Source: Dysgonomonas sp. UBA7710 (GTDB lineage: Bacteria > Bacteroidota > Bacteroidia > Bacteroidales > Dysgonomonadaceae). From it: a stretch of 64,000 nucleotides of DNA. The translations under genes and the position numbers were made by a program. Shown in pieces: positions 43,509-52,680 of the stretch; position 1 is the stretch's first letter; each line of letters opens with the position of its first letter. The DNA lies in the NCBI RefSeq assembly GCF_002482385.1, contig NZ_DLFW01000029.1, positions 85,732-149,731 on the forward strand, read 5' to 3'. Under the pieces are notes generated by a model. That model did no database searches. It saw only the letters and a list, made by a program, of their open reading frames with translations, and was not told the DNA's origin.

Positions 43509-45449
43509 ATGGACGCATTTAATTATTCTATACTGATACTTGTACTTCCTGTCGTAATGTTCCTCATTCTGGGGCTGGGCGGAAAATATATGAAGCCTGT
43601 AATTGCCGGAACACTGGGAAGCCTTTCCCTTGCTGTAATGGCAGTGCTGGCTTATACTACAGCTTATCAGTATTTCTTCGAAGTTGGAAAAGGTGCTGAT
43701 GGCGTTTATCAGGCTATAAATGTATTCCACTTCCAGTGGTTGAGATTTACGGATACATTGCATATCGATTTAGGAATGTATCTCGATCCCATTTCGGTGA
43801 TGATGCTGGTTGTGATTACTACCGTATCGTTGATGGTACATGTTTATAGCTTGGGTTATATGAAGGGTGAAAAAGGATTCCAACGTTATTATGCTTTTCT
43901 ATCCCTGTTTAGTTTCGCAATGCTGGGGCTTGTTGTGGCAACCAATATATTCCAGATGTATATCTTCTGGGAACTTGTGGGGGTATCTTCATTCCTGCTC
44001 ATCAGCTTCTATTATGTAAAACCGTCGGCAGTAGCCGCTTCGAAGAAAGCGTTTATTGTTACCCGTTTTGCAGACTTCTTCTTCCTTGTAGGCATTTTGT
44101 TGCTATCATATTTCACAGGTACATTCGACTTTGCTACATTGACTGCATCGAATGCAGATATCTGCGTATCATCTACAGCCGGAATGTCATTCCTCGGCAT
44201 GTCTGTCCTTTCGTGGGCAATGCTCCTCATATTTATGGGAGGTGCCGGGAAATCAGCGATGATGCCGTTCCATATCTGGTTGCCCGATGCGATGGAAGGT
44301 CCGACCCCTGCGTCTGCCCTTATCCATGCCGCAACGATGGTTGTAGCCGGAGTATTTCTTGTAGCGCGTTTGTTCCCGATATATCACTTCGGAGCGCCTG
44401 AAATTTTGACAGTTATAGCATGGGTAGGAGCGATCACGGCATTGTTTGCTGCGGTGGTGGCCTGTACCCAGACCGATATCAAACGTGTACTGGCATTTTC
44501 TACTATATCTCAGATTGCATTCATGCTTACTTCTTTAGGTGTTTCCAAATTCGGCGATCACGAAGGATTAGGTTATATGGCGGGTATGTTCCACTTGTTT
44601 ACGCATGCATTCTTCAAAGCATTATTATTCCTTTGCGCCGGAGCTATCATCCATGCGGTACACAGTAATGAGATGGGGGATATGGGCGGACTTGCCAAGA
44701 AACTACCCATCACCTGTATTACGTTTGGTATTGCCTGGCTGGCTATAGCCGGGATTTATCCATTCTCAGGATTCTTTAGTAAAGATGAGATATTGGCTGC
44801 CGCAATGGAGCACAATTTTCCGATATATATAATCTTGTCGGTTGCAGCGGGATTGACCGCGTTCTATATGACACGCCTGTACCTTCGTATCTTTTTCTAT
44901 GAAAAGAAACATTATCACCATGAACCGCATGAGGCGGGTCCATCAATGGCAATCCCTTTGATTATACTGGCTGTGTTTGCCTTCGGGGCAGGTTTTGTTC
45001 CTTTCAGTAAGTTTGTGACTTCGGATGGCGTACCTTACGATGCGCATATTAATATGCAGGTTGCAGTGACCAGCGTATTGATATCACTTGTCGGTATCGG
45101 TATCGGATTCAGATTATACTTCAAGAAAAACGATATACCAGACAAAATCGCAGCAAGCATCAGCACATTCTATAAATGGGCGCATAATAAGTTCTATTTC
45201 GACGAATTGTGGCTGTATGTAACACGCAATATTATCTTTAAGCGTATTTCGGCAACGATAGCATGGTTTGATAAGAAGTTTGTGGACGGCTTCATGGATT
45301 CACTGGCTTATGTTACGCAAGCAGCGTCCAGTACGATCAAGAATTTCCAGTCAGGATATATTCAGCAGTATGCATTGGCTTACCTGTTGGGAGCATTGAT
45401 ACTTGTGGTCGGTTTTGGTGGATGGTTAATTGCTTTTATTTGTAAATAA
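43509..45449 (+). CDS. nuoL: NADH-quinone oxidoreductase subunit L
   Basis: The 646-residue antiporter-like subunit has the proton-transfer residues in FWELVGVSSFLLISFYY and the MGGAGKSAMMPFHIWLPDAMEGPTPASALIHAATMV block. A long C-terminal extension includes the lateral helix region. It is the distal proton pump of complex I. Confidence 0.95.
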   Translation: MDAFNYSILILVLPVVMFLILGLGGKYMKPVIAGTLGSLSLAVMAVLAYTTAYQYFFEVGKGADGVYQAINVFHFQWLRFTDTLHIDLGMYLDPISVMMLVVITTVSLMVHVYSLGYMKGEKGFQRYYAFLSLFSFAMLGLVVATNIFQMYIFWELVGVSSFLLISFYYVKPSAVAASKKAFIVTRFADFFFLVGILLLSYFTGTFDFATLTASNADICVSSTAGMSFLGMSVLSWAMLLIFMGGAGKSAMMPFHIWLPDAMEGPTPASALIHAATMVVAGVFLVARLFPIYHFGAPEILTVIAWVGAITALFAAVVACTQTDIKRVLAFSTISQIAFMLTSLGVSKFGDHEGLGYMAGMFHLFTHAFFKALLFLCAGAIIHAVHSNEMGDMGGLAKKLPITCITFGIAWLAIAGIYPFSGFFSKDEILAAAMEHNFPIYIILSVAAGLTAFYMTRLYLRIFFYEKKHYHHEPHEAGPSMAIPLIILAVFAFGAGFVPFSKFVTSDGVPYDAHINMQVAVTSVLISLVGIGIGFRLYFKKNDIPDKIAASISTFYKWAHNKFYFDELWLYVTRNIIFKRISATIAWFDKKFVDGFMDSLAYVTQAASSTIKNFQSGYIQQYALAYLLGALILVVGFGGWLIAFICK

Positions 45450-45472
45450 GATATAGTTAAAAATATAAGAAT

Positions 45473-46957
45473 ATGAATATTCTTTCATTATTTGTTCTGG
45501 TTCCTGTTGTGATGTTACTTGCGTTCATACCGTGTCGCAACATCAAACAAGTACGCACCGTGGGAGTAGTAGGTGCAGTTATAGAAGTTATTTTGGCTTT
45601 GGTTCTCCTGTTTATGTTCTATCAGGAACGGGCAGCAGGGAATGCTGCGGAAATGTTGTTTACATTCGACGCAGTCTGGTTTCAGGCGGCAAGTATGAAT
45701 ATTCATTACGCTATCGGGGTTGATGGTATTTCTGTGCTGATGATACTGCTCACAGCCATCATTATATTTACAGGGACTTTTGCCTCCTGGAATATGAACC
45801 CGTTACCGAAAGACTTCTTTATGTGGCTGACACTATTGTCGATCGGTGTATATGGATTCTTTATCTCTCTGGATATGTTTACCATGTTCTTCTTCTACGA
45901 GATAGCCCTGATACCGATGTACCTGCTTATAGGACTTTGGGGTACGGGACGCAAAGAATATTCGGCAATGAAACTGACCCTCATGCTGATGGGAGGTTCC
46001 GCATTCCTCTTTGTAGGTATTCTTGGAATCTATTACCATTCTTCAACTACAGGAGATTATACATTCAATATCCTCGAAATAGCGGCTAATAATAGTATTC
46101 CTCTCTCTGCCCAATACTGGATATTCCCGCTTACATTCCTGGGATTCGGGGTACTGGGAGCCTTATTCCCATTCCATACATGGTCGCCTGACGGCCACGC
46201 ATCGGCACCTACAGCAGTATCTATGCTTCATGCCGGAGTATTGATGAAGCTGGGGGGATACGGGTGTTTCCGTATCGCTATGCGCCTGATGCCGGAAGCA
46301 GCCGATGAACTGTCATGGATATTTATAATACTTACGGGTATCAGTGTAATTTACGGGGCATTGGGAGCTATCGCTCAAACAGACCTGAAATATATTAATG
46401 CTTATTCCTCGGTAAGTCACTGTGGACTGGTATTGTTCGCTATATTGATGATGAACCGGACGGCTATGACCGGGGCAGTGATGCAAATGCTTTCGCACGG
46501 TCTGATGACAGCCCTTTTCTTTGCTCTGATAGGTATGATATACGGACGTACACATACCCGCGATATACGCCAAATGGGAGGGTTGATGAAGATTATGCCA
46601 TTCCTCAGTGTATGCTATGTAATTGCCGGTCTGGCTTCTCTTGGTCTTCCGGGATTGAGTGGATTTGTGGCTGAAATGACAATTTTCGTGGGTGCATTCG
46701 AACATAACGATATGTTCCACCGGATATTTACGATTGCTGCTATATCCTCAATTGTGGTGACAGCGGTTTATATACTGAAAGTGGTTGGTAAAATACTGTT
46801 CGGACCAGTTCAGGACCCGCATCACCTGGAACTGACCGATGCTGTATGGCATGAAAAAATAGCAACAGTAGGATTGATAATCTGTGTTGCTGGTATGGGA
46901 CTATTCCCGGGATGGATTTCCGATTTGATTACTTCAAGTCTGGGATATATAAAATAA
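45473..46957 (+). CDS. nuoM: NADH-quinone oxidoreductase subunit M
   Basis: The 494-residue antiporter-like membrane subunit has FFFYEIALIPMYLLIGLWG (conserved Glu), LFPFHTWSPDGHASAPTAVSMLHAGVLMKLGGYG and LSHGLMTALFFALIGMIYGRTHTRDI. Pumps protons in the membrane arm. Confidence 0.95.
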   Translation: MNILSLFVLVPVVMLLAFIPCRNIKQVRTVGVVGAVIEVILALVLLFMFYQERAAGNAAEMLFTFDAVWFQAASMNIHYAIGVDGISVLMILLTAIIIFTGTFASWNMNPLPKDFFMWLTLLSIGVYGFFISLDMFTMFFFYEIALIPMYLLIGLWGTGRKEYSAMKLTLMLMGGSAFLFVGILGIYYHSSTTGDYTFNILEIAANNSIPLSAQYWIFPLTFLGFGVLGALFPFHTWSPDGHASAPTAVSMLHAGVLMKLGGYGCFRIAMRLMPEAADELSWIFIILTGISVIYGALGAIAQTDLKYINAYSSVSHCGLVLFAILMMNRTAMTGAVMQMLSHGLMTALFFALIGMIYGRTHTRDIRQMGGLMKIMPFLSVCYVIAGLASLGLPGLSGFVAEMTIFVGAFEHNDMFHRIFTIAAISSIVVTAVYILKVVGKILFGPVQDPHHLELTDAVWHEKIATVGLIICVAGMGLFPGWISDLITSSLGYIK

Positions 46958-46961
46958 TCAG

Positions 46962-47040
46962 TTAACAGTCAACATTTATCAGTAAACAATATAAAATACA
47001 AAAGGCAGTTGCTTGTAACCCGTACTCGTAACTCGTAACT
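46962..47040. repeat. CAGTTAACAGTCAAC / CTCGTAACTCGTAAC repeat in the nuoM-nuoN spacer
   Basis: The spacer consists of CAGTTAACAGTCAACATTTA and a TAACCCGTACTCGTAACTCG stretch, related to the TTAACTG and GTATCTCG-type words of the composite repeats, in the inverted sense. It is transcribed within the operon. Confidence 0.6.
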
Positions 47041-47057
47041 AAAACTAAGATATAAAA

Positions 47058-48482
47058 ATGGATTTGAGTAATTATTTGTTGATGAAGCACGAGCTATCAC
47101 TTATAGTGGTATTTCTCTTACTTATTATTTATGATTTGTTTGCTTCGGACAACGCAAAGAAATATTTCTTCCCTGTGGCCTGTACATTGTTTCTGGCACA
47201 TACCGTCCTATGTTTCTTTTTTAAAGATAATGGAGCATCCTTTGCGGGCATGTATGTTACCGGTCCGGCTTATCTTACAATAAAGAATATACTGAATATA
47301 GGTGTATTCCTGATTTTCTTACAAGCAAATTCATGGCTCAACAGACCGGACTCAATAATCAAGCGCGGAGAATTCTTCATGCTGACTATACTTACCCTGA
47401 CAGGTATGAATCTGATGGTTTCTTCCGGAAACTTCCTGTTGTTTTATATTGGCCTCGAAACAGCATCCCTCCCTATCGCGGCTTTGGTTGCGTTTGATAA
47501 GTACAGGCAAGAGTCGGCAGAAGCCGGAGCCAAGTATATATTTAATGCTATCTTCTCGTCAGGTATGATGGTTTTCGGATTGTCATTCCTTTATGGAGCT
47601 TGCGGAACGCTATATTATGCAGATATCGCTACAAATATATATTCTGCACCTATGGTAATAATGGCGATGGTATTTATTCTCGCCGGAATATTCTTTAAAA
47701 TATCCCTTGTTCCGTTCCATCTTTGGGCGCCGGATACATATCAGGGCGCGCCTACCAATGTAACCCTTTATTTATCTACGATATCGAAGGGGGCTGCAGT
47801 ATTTGCACTGATGGCTATCCTGTTCAAAGTATTTCCGGTACTTGCAGACGTTTGGCAAAACATAATATGGATCATAATCCTGCTTACAATCACAATTGGT
47901 AATTTATTCGCTCTCCGTCAGAAGAATATGAAACGCTTCCTTGCATTCTCTTCCATATCGCAGGCCGGTTATATTATGTTGAGTGTATTTACGGGAACGG
48001 CCGAAGGTATGGCTGCGACAATGTTTTACATCTTTGTGTATGTATTCTCCAACCTGGCAGCTTTCGGTGTGATTTCCGCGATAGAAGACAAAACCGGAAA
48101 GGTGAATATGGATGACTACAACGGATTATATTATACAAATCCCAAACTGGCACTGGCTATGATGATCGCCATGTTCTCGCTGGGAGGTATTCCGCCTACA
48201 GCAGGTTTCTTCAGTAAGCTGTTCGTATTTATGACGGCCATGCAGCAGGGACATGTATTGCTCGTATTCCTCGCATTCCTGAATACTGTAATATCTTTGT
48301 ATTACTATTTATTGGTAGTAAAAGCAATGTTTATCAATAAGAACAATTCTCCTATCGAGACTGTTAATACAGACGGATATTTAAAAATCTCACTGGTAAT
48401 GTCGATGGCCGGAATTTTTATAATCGGTATGGTAAGCTGTTTCTATCAATATATAGATAAAGTTAGCTTTGGCATATATTAA
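47058..48482 (+). CDS. nuoN: NADH-quinone oxidoreductase subunit N
   Basis: The 474-residue antiporter-like subunit has FLLFYIGLETASLPIAALVAF, FKISLVPFHLWAPDTYQGAPTNVTLYLSTISKGAAV and FSLGGIPPTAGFFSKLFVF. It is the last gene of the operon, followed by a hairpin terminator. Confidence 0.95.
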   Translation: MDLSNYLLMKHELSLIVVFLLLIIYDLFASDNAKKYFFPVACTLFLAHTVLCFFFKDNGASFAGMYVTGPAYLTIKNILNIGVFLIFLQANSWLNRPDSIIKRGEFFMLTILTLTGMNLMVSSGNFLLFYIGLETASLPIAALVAFDKYRQESAEAGAKYIFNAIFSSGMMVFGLSFLYGACGTLYYADIATNIYSAPMVIMAMVFILAGIFFKISLVPFHLWAPDTYQGAPTNVTLYLSTISKGAAVFALMAILFKVFPVLADVWQNIIWIIILLTITIGNLFALRQKNMKRFLAFSSISQAGYIMLSVFTGTAEGMAATMFYIFVYVFSNLAAFGVISAIEDKTGKVNMDDYNGLYYTNPKLALAMMIAMFSLGGIPPTAGFFSKLFVFMTAMQQGHVLLVFLAFLNTVISLYYYLLVVKAMFINKNNSPIETVNTDGYLKISLVMSMAGIFIIGMVSCFYQYIDKVSFGIY

Positions 48483-48503
48483 AGATTATTAATTTATAAA
48501 TAG

Positions 48504-48550
48504 AATTCGACAGAAGACTGTATCTTTGAGCTTCTGTCGAATTTTGTACA
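48504..48550 (+). terminator. Terminator of the nuo operon
   Basis: A perfect 13-bp stem, AATTCGACAGAAG (48504-48516) and its complement at 48531-48543, with a 14-nt loop and TTGT following. It lies 22 bp after the nuoN stop. Confidence 0.75.
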
Positions 48551-48636
48551 ATAAAAACATGTAAGCAGGAGAGTGTTTAATGATGCAATATTCAGTCTAA
48601 CTGCTTGTTTTATTTTGAGTTAACGAAATAATAAAT

Positions 48637-48649
48637 AGGTCTGAGACCT
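48637..48649. repeat. AGGTCTGAGACCT palindromic element
   Basis: The same element as at 41752, with 6-bp arms around G, here 17 bp before the exbB-like start, outside the nuo operon. Confidence 0.55.
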
Positions 48650-48666
48650 TACAACAAATATCATTT

Positions 48667-49374
48667 ATGAATTTATTTGTTTTACTTCAGGCGGCTACCC
48701 CCGTTGTAGAAATGGCGGAGCAAACAGCCCAAGTTGCTCCCGAAGAGAGTTATTTAAGCCTTGTGATGAAAGGTGGATGGATACTATTACCCATCTTTCT
48801 TTTGTCACTTTTAGCTATATATGTCATTATAAATAAATGGCTGGTAGTAAACCGTCTTGGCAAAAAAGATTCGGTTTGGTTATCCCGGGTTGTGGAATTG
48901 ATACACGAAGGGAAAGTTGATAAAGCTTTGAAGTTTTGTGTAGAGCGTCCTTATGCTTCTGCTAAAGTGATTGCAGCCGGACTTAAAGACTTTGACCGGG
49001 ATGATAAAGAAATACAGGAATCGATGGAAGTGGAAGCCCGTCAGCAAATAAGCATATTGGAAAGCCAGATGAACTGGCTGGGAATTACCGCTTCTATTGC
49101 ACCGATGCTCGGGTTTCTGGGTACAATATTCGGCGTGATAAAAATATTTTATGATATAGCTAAGACAAATGATCTGGCCATAGATACGATTTCTACAGGA
49201 CTTTATCAGAAGATGATATGTTCCGGAGCCGGTTTGCTCGTAGGGATTATAGCGTATGCAGGATATTATGTACTGAATGGACGTATCGATAAAGTGGTAG
49301 TCAATATCGATAAAGAATCGAACGAAGTATTGAAAGCAATCAGAGCTTATAAAAGAGGTAGTGTTGAGGCCTGA
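48667..49374 (+). CDS. MotA/TolQ/ExbB proton channel family protein
   Basis: The 235-residue protein has an N-terminal segment, three membrane helices (about 37-58, 137-160, 177-200) and the family core WLGITASIAPMLGFLGTIFGVIKIF and SGLYQKMICSGAGLLVGIIAYAGYY-like sequence. It works with the ExbD-like protein encoded 35 bp downstream. Together they use the proton gradient to energise TonB-dependent transport (such as the SusC protein here) or Tol-type envelope work. Which of the two is not resolvable. Confidence 0.92.
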   Translation: MNLFVLLQAATPVVEMAEQTAQVAPEESYLSLVMKGGWILLPIFLLSLLAIYVIINKWLVVNRLGKKDSVWLSRVVELIHEGKVDKALKFCVERPYASAKVIAAGLKDFDRDDKEIQESMEVEARQQISILESQMNWLGITASIAPMLGFLGTIFGVIKIFYDIAKTNDLAIDTISTGLYQKMICSGAGLLVGIIAYAGYYVLNGRIDKVVVNIDKESNEVLKAIRAYKRGSVEA

Positions 49375-49409
49375 TTTTATAAAGCTTATTCTTAAAAAAG
49401 AGAGAAAAC

Positions 49410-49829
49410 ATGAAAATAGAACGGAGAAAATCAAGGGCTGCGGAGGTTTATACCTCTTCGTTGAACGATATAATGTTCTTCCTGTTGTTGTTTTTTCTTA
49501 TAATATCCACAATGGTTACTCCGGCGGCTATCAGAGTCCTTTTGCCAAATGCCGCAACTTCGGAGCAGGTTGTAACCAAGAAGAATATTAATTTGATAAT
49601 AACTCAGGATCTGAGGTATTATGTTAATGATAAGGAAGTTACAAAAGAAGAGATTGAGCAGGCCTTGATGGCAGCTATTACAAAGGAAAAAGAAAAGAAC
49701 AATAATGTCGAAGTAAATGTTCTATTACAAGCAGATAAATCATTAAGTCTGCAGAATGTTGTCGATGTAATTGATATCGGGAATAAATTGCAGGTGAAAA
49801 TGGTACTTTTCACCCAAAAGCCGGAATAA
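49410..49829 (+). CDS. ExbD/TolR-family protein
   Basis: The 139-residue protein has one N-terminal membrane helix with the essential Asp in SLNDIMFFLLLFFLI and a periplasmic domain (about 50-139) ending QVKMVLFTQKPE. It partners the ExbB-like protein upstream. No second ExbD or TonB gene follows. The gap after it (49830-49959) contains an AAATTTCAT/ATGAAATTT inverted repeat (49858-49900) and GATGCA/TGCATC (49908-49936), probably terminator and promoter region of the sigma operon. Confidence 0.92.
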   Translation: MKIERRKSRAAEVYTSSLNDIMFFLLLFFLIISTMVTPAAIRVLLPNAATSEQVVTKKNINLIITQDLRYYVNDKEVTKEEIEQALMAAITKEKEKNNNVEVNVLLQADKSLSLQNVVDVIDIGNKLQVKMVLFTQKPE

Positions 49830-49959
49830 AGAAGTTCTAAAATAAAAAAGATAATGTAAATTTCATTACTACTAAAAAAAGATAATAGTAGATGAAATTT
49901 AGTGTAGATGATGCAACATTTCTACAAAAAATGCATCTCTAAAATGAAGCTTGACCAAT

Positions 49960-50508
49960 ATGAATGAACTGCAAATTATAGCAGGTTGTAAGGAACAAAA
50001 GCGTGAAGCTCAAAAAATGCTATACGAGGCATATGCCCGTAAGATGTATAGTATTTGCTTACGCTATAGTTCTGATCAAGATGCTGCTCAGGATTTATTG
50101 CAGGACGGATTCATGAAAGTGTTTGCTAATATTGATTCATTTCAAGATAGAGGCTCTTTCGAAGGTTGGCTCAAGCGCGTATTTATAAACCTTGCTTTAG
50201 AAAACTTAAGAAAGAAAAAATCAATAATTCAGACTTCCGACGATGTTCAGAATCTTCCCGATGTAGTGGACGATTCTACAGAAGACGAACAAATGTATAA
50301 AATATCGGAGGATGAATTACTGAAAATGGTACAAGACCTGCCACGTGGTTATTCTACAGTTTTCAACTTGTATGCAATAGAAGATTATTCACACAAGGAA
50401 ATAGCAGAAATGATGGGTATTAATGAAGGTACTTCACGTTCTCAATATGTAAGAGCCAGAAATATATTACAGGAGAAGGTGAAACAATATATTAAAGAGA
50501 GATCATAA
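49960..50508 (+). CDS. ECF RNA polymerase sigma factor (Das-type, paired with Dma)
   Basis: The start at ATG 49960 gives 182 residues. Region 2 (EAYARKMYSICLRYSSDQDAAQDLLQDGFMKVFANIDSF, RGSFEGWLKRVFINLALENLRK) and region 4 (LLKMVQDLPRGYSTVFNLYAIEDYSHKEIAEMMGINEGTSRSQYVRARNIL) are typical of ECF sigma factors. The gene is followed 3 bp later by a membrane-spanning anti-sigma protein. This arrangement matches the Das/Dma pairs that control outer-membrane vesiculation in Bacteroides thetaiotaomicron, from which I infer envelope sensing. No TAnnTTTG promoter is obvious upstream, so it could be self-driven. Confidence 0.9.
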   Translation: MNELQIIAGCKEQKREAQKMLYEAYARKMYSICLRYSSDQDAAQDLLQDGFMKVFANIDSFQDRGSFEGWLKRVFINLALENLRKKKSIIQTSDDVQNLPDVVDDSTEDEQMYKISEDELLKMVQDLPRGYSTVFNLYAIEDYSHKEIAEMMGINEGTSRSQYVRARNILQEKVKQYIKERS

Positions 50509-50511
50509 CTA

Positions 50512-51768
50512 ATGACAGAAGGTAAGGACAAAATAAAGGATCTATTCTCCTCAAAGTTAGGAAACTTTGAGCCGGAAGTGCCTGCATCCGTTTGGGGTGG
50601 GCTGGATCAGCTTTTGTCTAATCAGCCTGTGCAAGCACCTGATGGATCATCTTCTTCGTCATCTGCAAATTCTTCGACAGCCAATGCAGCTTCTTCGACC
50701 TCAAAAGCATCTATTATAAAGACCATCGCTATTGCTGTAGGTGTAGCAGCAGCAATTGTAATTGGTATATTATTTATTCCAACAGATGATAAACCAATAA
50801 TGGAAGATGCTAATGTTGTTGTAGAAGAAGCTACGCCTCCTGTGGAAATTCAGGATGTGGATACTGTGATTGAAGTTCCAAAAGCTGTGCCGCCGCTATT
50901 GGCCAAAGCCAGAGCTATGGCTGAGCCTGTGGAACCTGTAAAAGAAACAGATCCAGTACAGAAAGTTGTGACTGAGCCGGTGAAAACAGAAGAGCCTAAG
51001 GAAGAGAAAAAAGAGGAAAAAGAAACTCCGGTGTTGGCACAGACTGTAGTTATGTTACCGGAAGTAACATCTTCATCGAAGGGACTCTCTGTTGGAGTTA
51101 CAGGAAGTGCCAGTCTGTTTGCGGACAATGTAAGTGAAAGAGGTGGAGGATTGCTGTTCTCTCATCCTGTAAGAACAAGGGCTTTGAATGAAGCGCTAAG
51201 TAAAGAAAATAGTGAGTTTGAGCTGGAACACAGACAGCCTGTTTCTTTCGGAGTAACAATTAGTAAAGAGATAGCACCAAAATTGTCTTTCGAGACGGGA
51301 TTAGTTTATACACACTTGTCATCGAAGATAAAATCAAATAGTGTGTTCAATATAAGTGAATCGCAATATTTTAACTATCTGGGTATACCATTATCGCTGA
51401 ATTATACGTTCTTTGAATTGGGTAAGACTAAATTCTATTTTGCACTGGGAGGAATGATACAGAAAGATATAAACGGAAGATATGTAAGTCATATGGGCTT
51501 CTCCATGCTCGATATTGATGATAAAGATCTTGCTGGCCGTATCTTCTATTCCGAGCCGTATTATATAAAAGAATCTGTGAAACAATCAAATCCTCAGTTT
51601 TCGGTAAGATCGTCTATAGGAATATCCTACCCTCTGTATAAGAAAATGTATTTCTATGGAACGATAGGAGGAGCATATTACTTCGATGCCGGAAACAAGT
51701 ACAGGACCATATATTCTGACCGAAAGACTCAGTTAGATCTGAATCTGGGAATTAAGTTTGACTTTTAA
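50512..51768 (+). CDS. Dual membrane-spanning anti-sigma factor (Dma family)
   Basis: The 418-residue protein spans the whole envelope. A cytoplasmic N-terminus (1-45; KDLFSSKLGNFEPEVPASVW) could hold the sigma factor. A Ser-rich stretch (45-66), one inner-membrane helix (69-90) and a Pro/Glu/Lys/Val-rich periplasmic linker (about 95-180) follow. The C-terminal outer-membrane beta-barrel of PorT/OMP type (about 190-418) ends in LDLNLGIKFDF. Dma1 of B. thetaiotaomicron has this same organisation and restrains its sigma factor. Position after the sigma gene supports the same role. The barrel-sensed signal is unknown. Confidence 0.87.
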   Translation: MTEGKDKIKDLFSSKLGNFEPEVPASVWGGLDQLLSNQPVQAPDGSSSSSSANSSTANAASSTSKASIIKTIAIAVGVAAAIVIGILFIPTDDKPIMEDANVVVEEATPPVEIQDVDTVIEVPKAVPPLLAKARAMAEPVEPVKETDPVQKVVTEPVKTEEPKEEKKEEKETPVLAQTVVMLPEVTSSSKGLSVGVTGSASLFADNVSERGGGLLFSHPVRTRALNEALSKENSEFELEHRQPVSFGVTISKEIAPKLSFETGLVYTHLSSKIKSNSVFNISESQYFNYLGIPLSLNYTFFELGKTKFYFALGGMIQKDINGRYVSHMGFSMLDIDDKDLAGRIFYSEPYYIKESVKQSNPQFSVRSSIGISYPLYKKMYFYGTIGGAYYFDAGNKYRTIYSDRKTQLDLNLGIKFDF

Positions 51769-51794
51769 AAAATTAATACAATTAAAAAATAAAC

Positions 51795-52613
51795 ATGAAA
51801 AAAACATCTTTACTGAAAATTTTTTGTAGTGTACTCTCCGTGGTGTTACTGATGTCATCATGCCTGGGAGATGGGGACAGTTCATTTACTATTGAGAAGG
51901 ATTTTGCCTATATCACTGAAAATATTTATGGGCAAAAGTATGCCGTTACATCTAACGGATATATAATGCATGAAAATATTACTAATCTAACCTCAGCTGG
52001 AAACTGCTATTTTATAGCTTATAAGATATCATCTTCATCCGCAGACGGATATTATAATGCTGAATATGTAAATATATTGAATAGTGGAAATCCCATAGCG
52101 AAGCAATCTCTGAGCTTAGAGAAACCTTATGAGAATAGTGGCTTAGTTAGTAGAAACGATACCATTGTTCCTACAAGTGTAAGTATTGCTGCATGGTCTC
52201 CGGCAAATACCATCGGGGATAACTGGTTGATTGGTTATAGCCTGACCAAGAAAGAAAGAGATGAAGTTAAAGCTTTCTTCTATTATGATAAAACTAACCA
52301 GAAAGATTCGGAAGGTGAAATCGACCCTGCCAAAGATAACAAGATCATTATTGACGTAAGGTTCGGTATAACAGATAAAGGAACAGGAGATAATACTGTA
52401 ACTGATTCTTTCTCTGCTGTTGGGAATTTGTCATACCTCAGAAGCAATTTTTCACCTAATTTTAGCGGCGTGACTACCGACTATGTAAATGTACCGGTAA
52501 AATTCAGATATCAGAAATATACTTCTTCGGGGCAACCGGCGGAAGTGGTTTATATCGGTAACTGGCAACTGTCTGGTAGCAATGCTTATTATATTCAGTT
52601 TACAAAAAATTAA
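51795..52613 (+). CDS. NigD-like lipoprotein
   Basis: The 272-residue protein has a lipoprotein signal (VVLLMSSC, then LGDGDSSF). The body shows a beta-rich pattern of the NigD family, with the N-terminal oligosaccharide-fold-like part (IEKDFAYITENIYGQKYAVTSNGYIMHENI) and a C-terminal beta-sandwich (NVPVKFRYQKY). NigD-like genes next to Dma pairs belong to the same regulon in Bacteroides, from memory. It is the third gene of this operon, 26 bp after dma. The molecular function is unknown. Confidence 0.82.
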   Translation: MKKTSLLKIFCSVLSVVLLMSSCLGDGDSSFTIEKDFAYITENIYGQKYAVTSNGYIMHENITNLTSAGNCYFIAYKISSSSADGYYNAEYVNILNSGNPIAKQSLSLEKPYENSGLVSRNDTIVPTSVSIAAWSPANTIGDNWLIGYSLTKKERDEVKAFFYYDKTNQKDSEGEIDPAKDNKIIIDVRFGITDKGTGDNTVTDSFSAVGNLSYLRSNFSPNFSGVTTDYVNVPVKFRYQKYTSSGQPAEVVYIGNWQLSGSNAYYIQFTKN

Positions 52614-52632
52614 ATTGTTTAAAGAATAAATA

Positions 52633-52666
52633 AAAAGAGACGTAGCCTGCGGACTGCGTCTCTTTT
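52633..52666 (+). terminator. Terminator after the NigD-like gene
   Basis: A perfect 10-bp stem AAAAGAGACG (52633-52642) and CGTCTCTTTT (52657-52666), then TATATATA. It ends only 14 bp before the next gene's start at 52681. Confidence 0.8.
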
Positions 52667-52680
52667 ATATATATAAAGAA

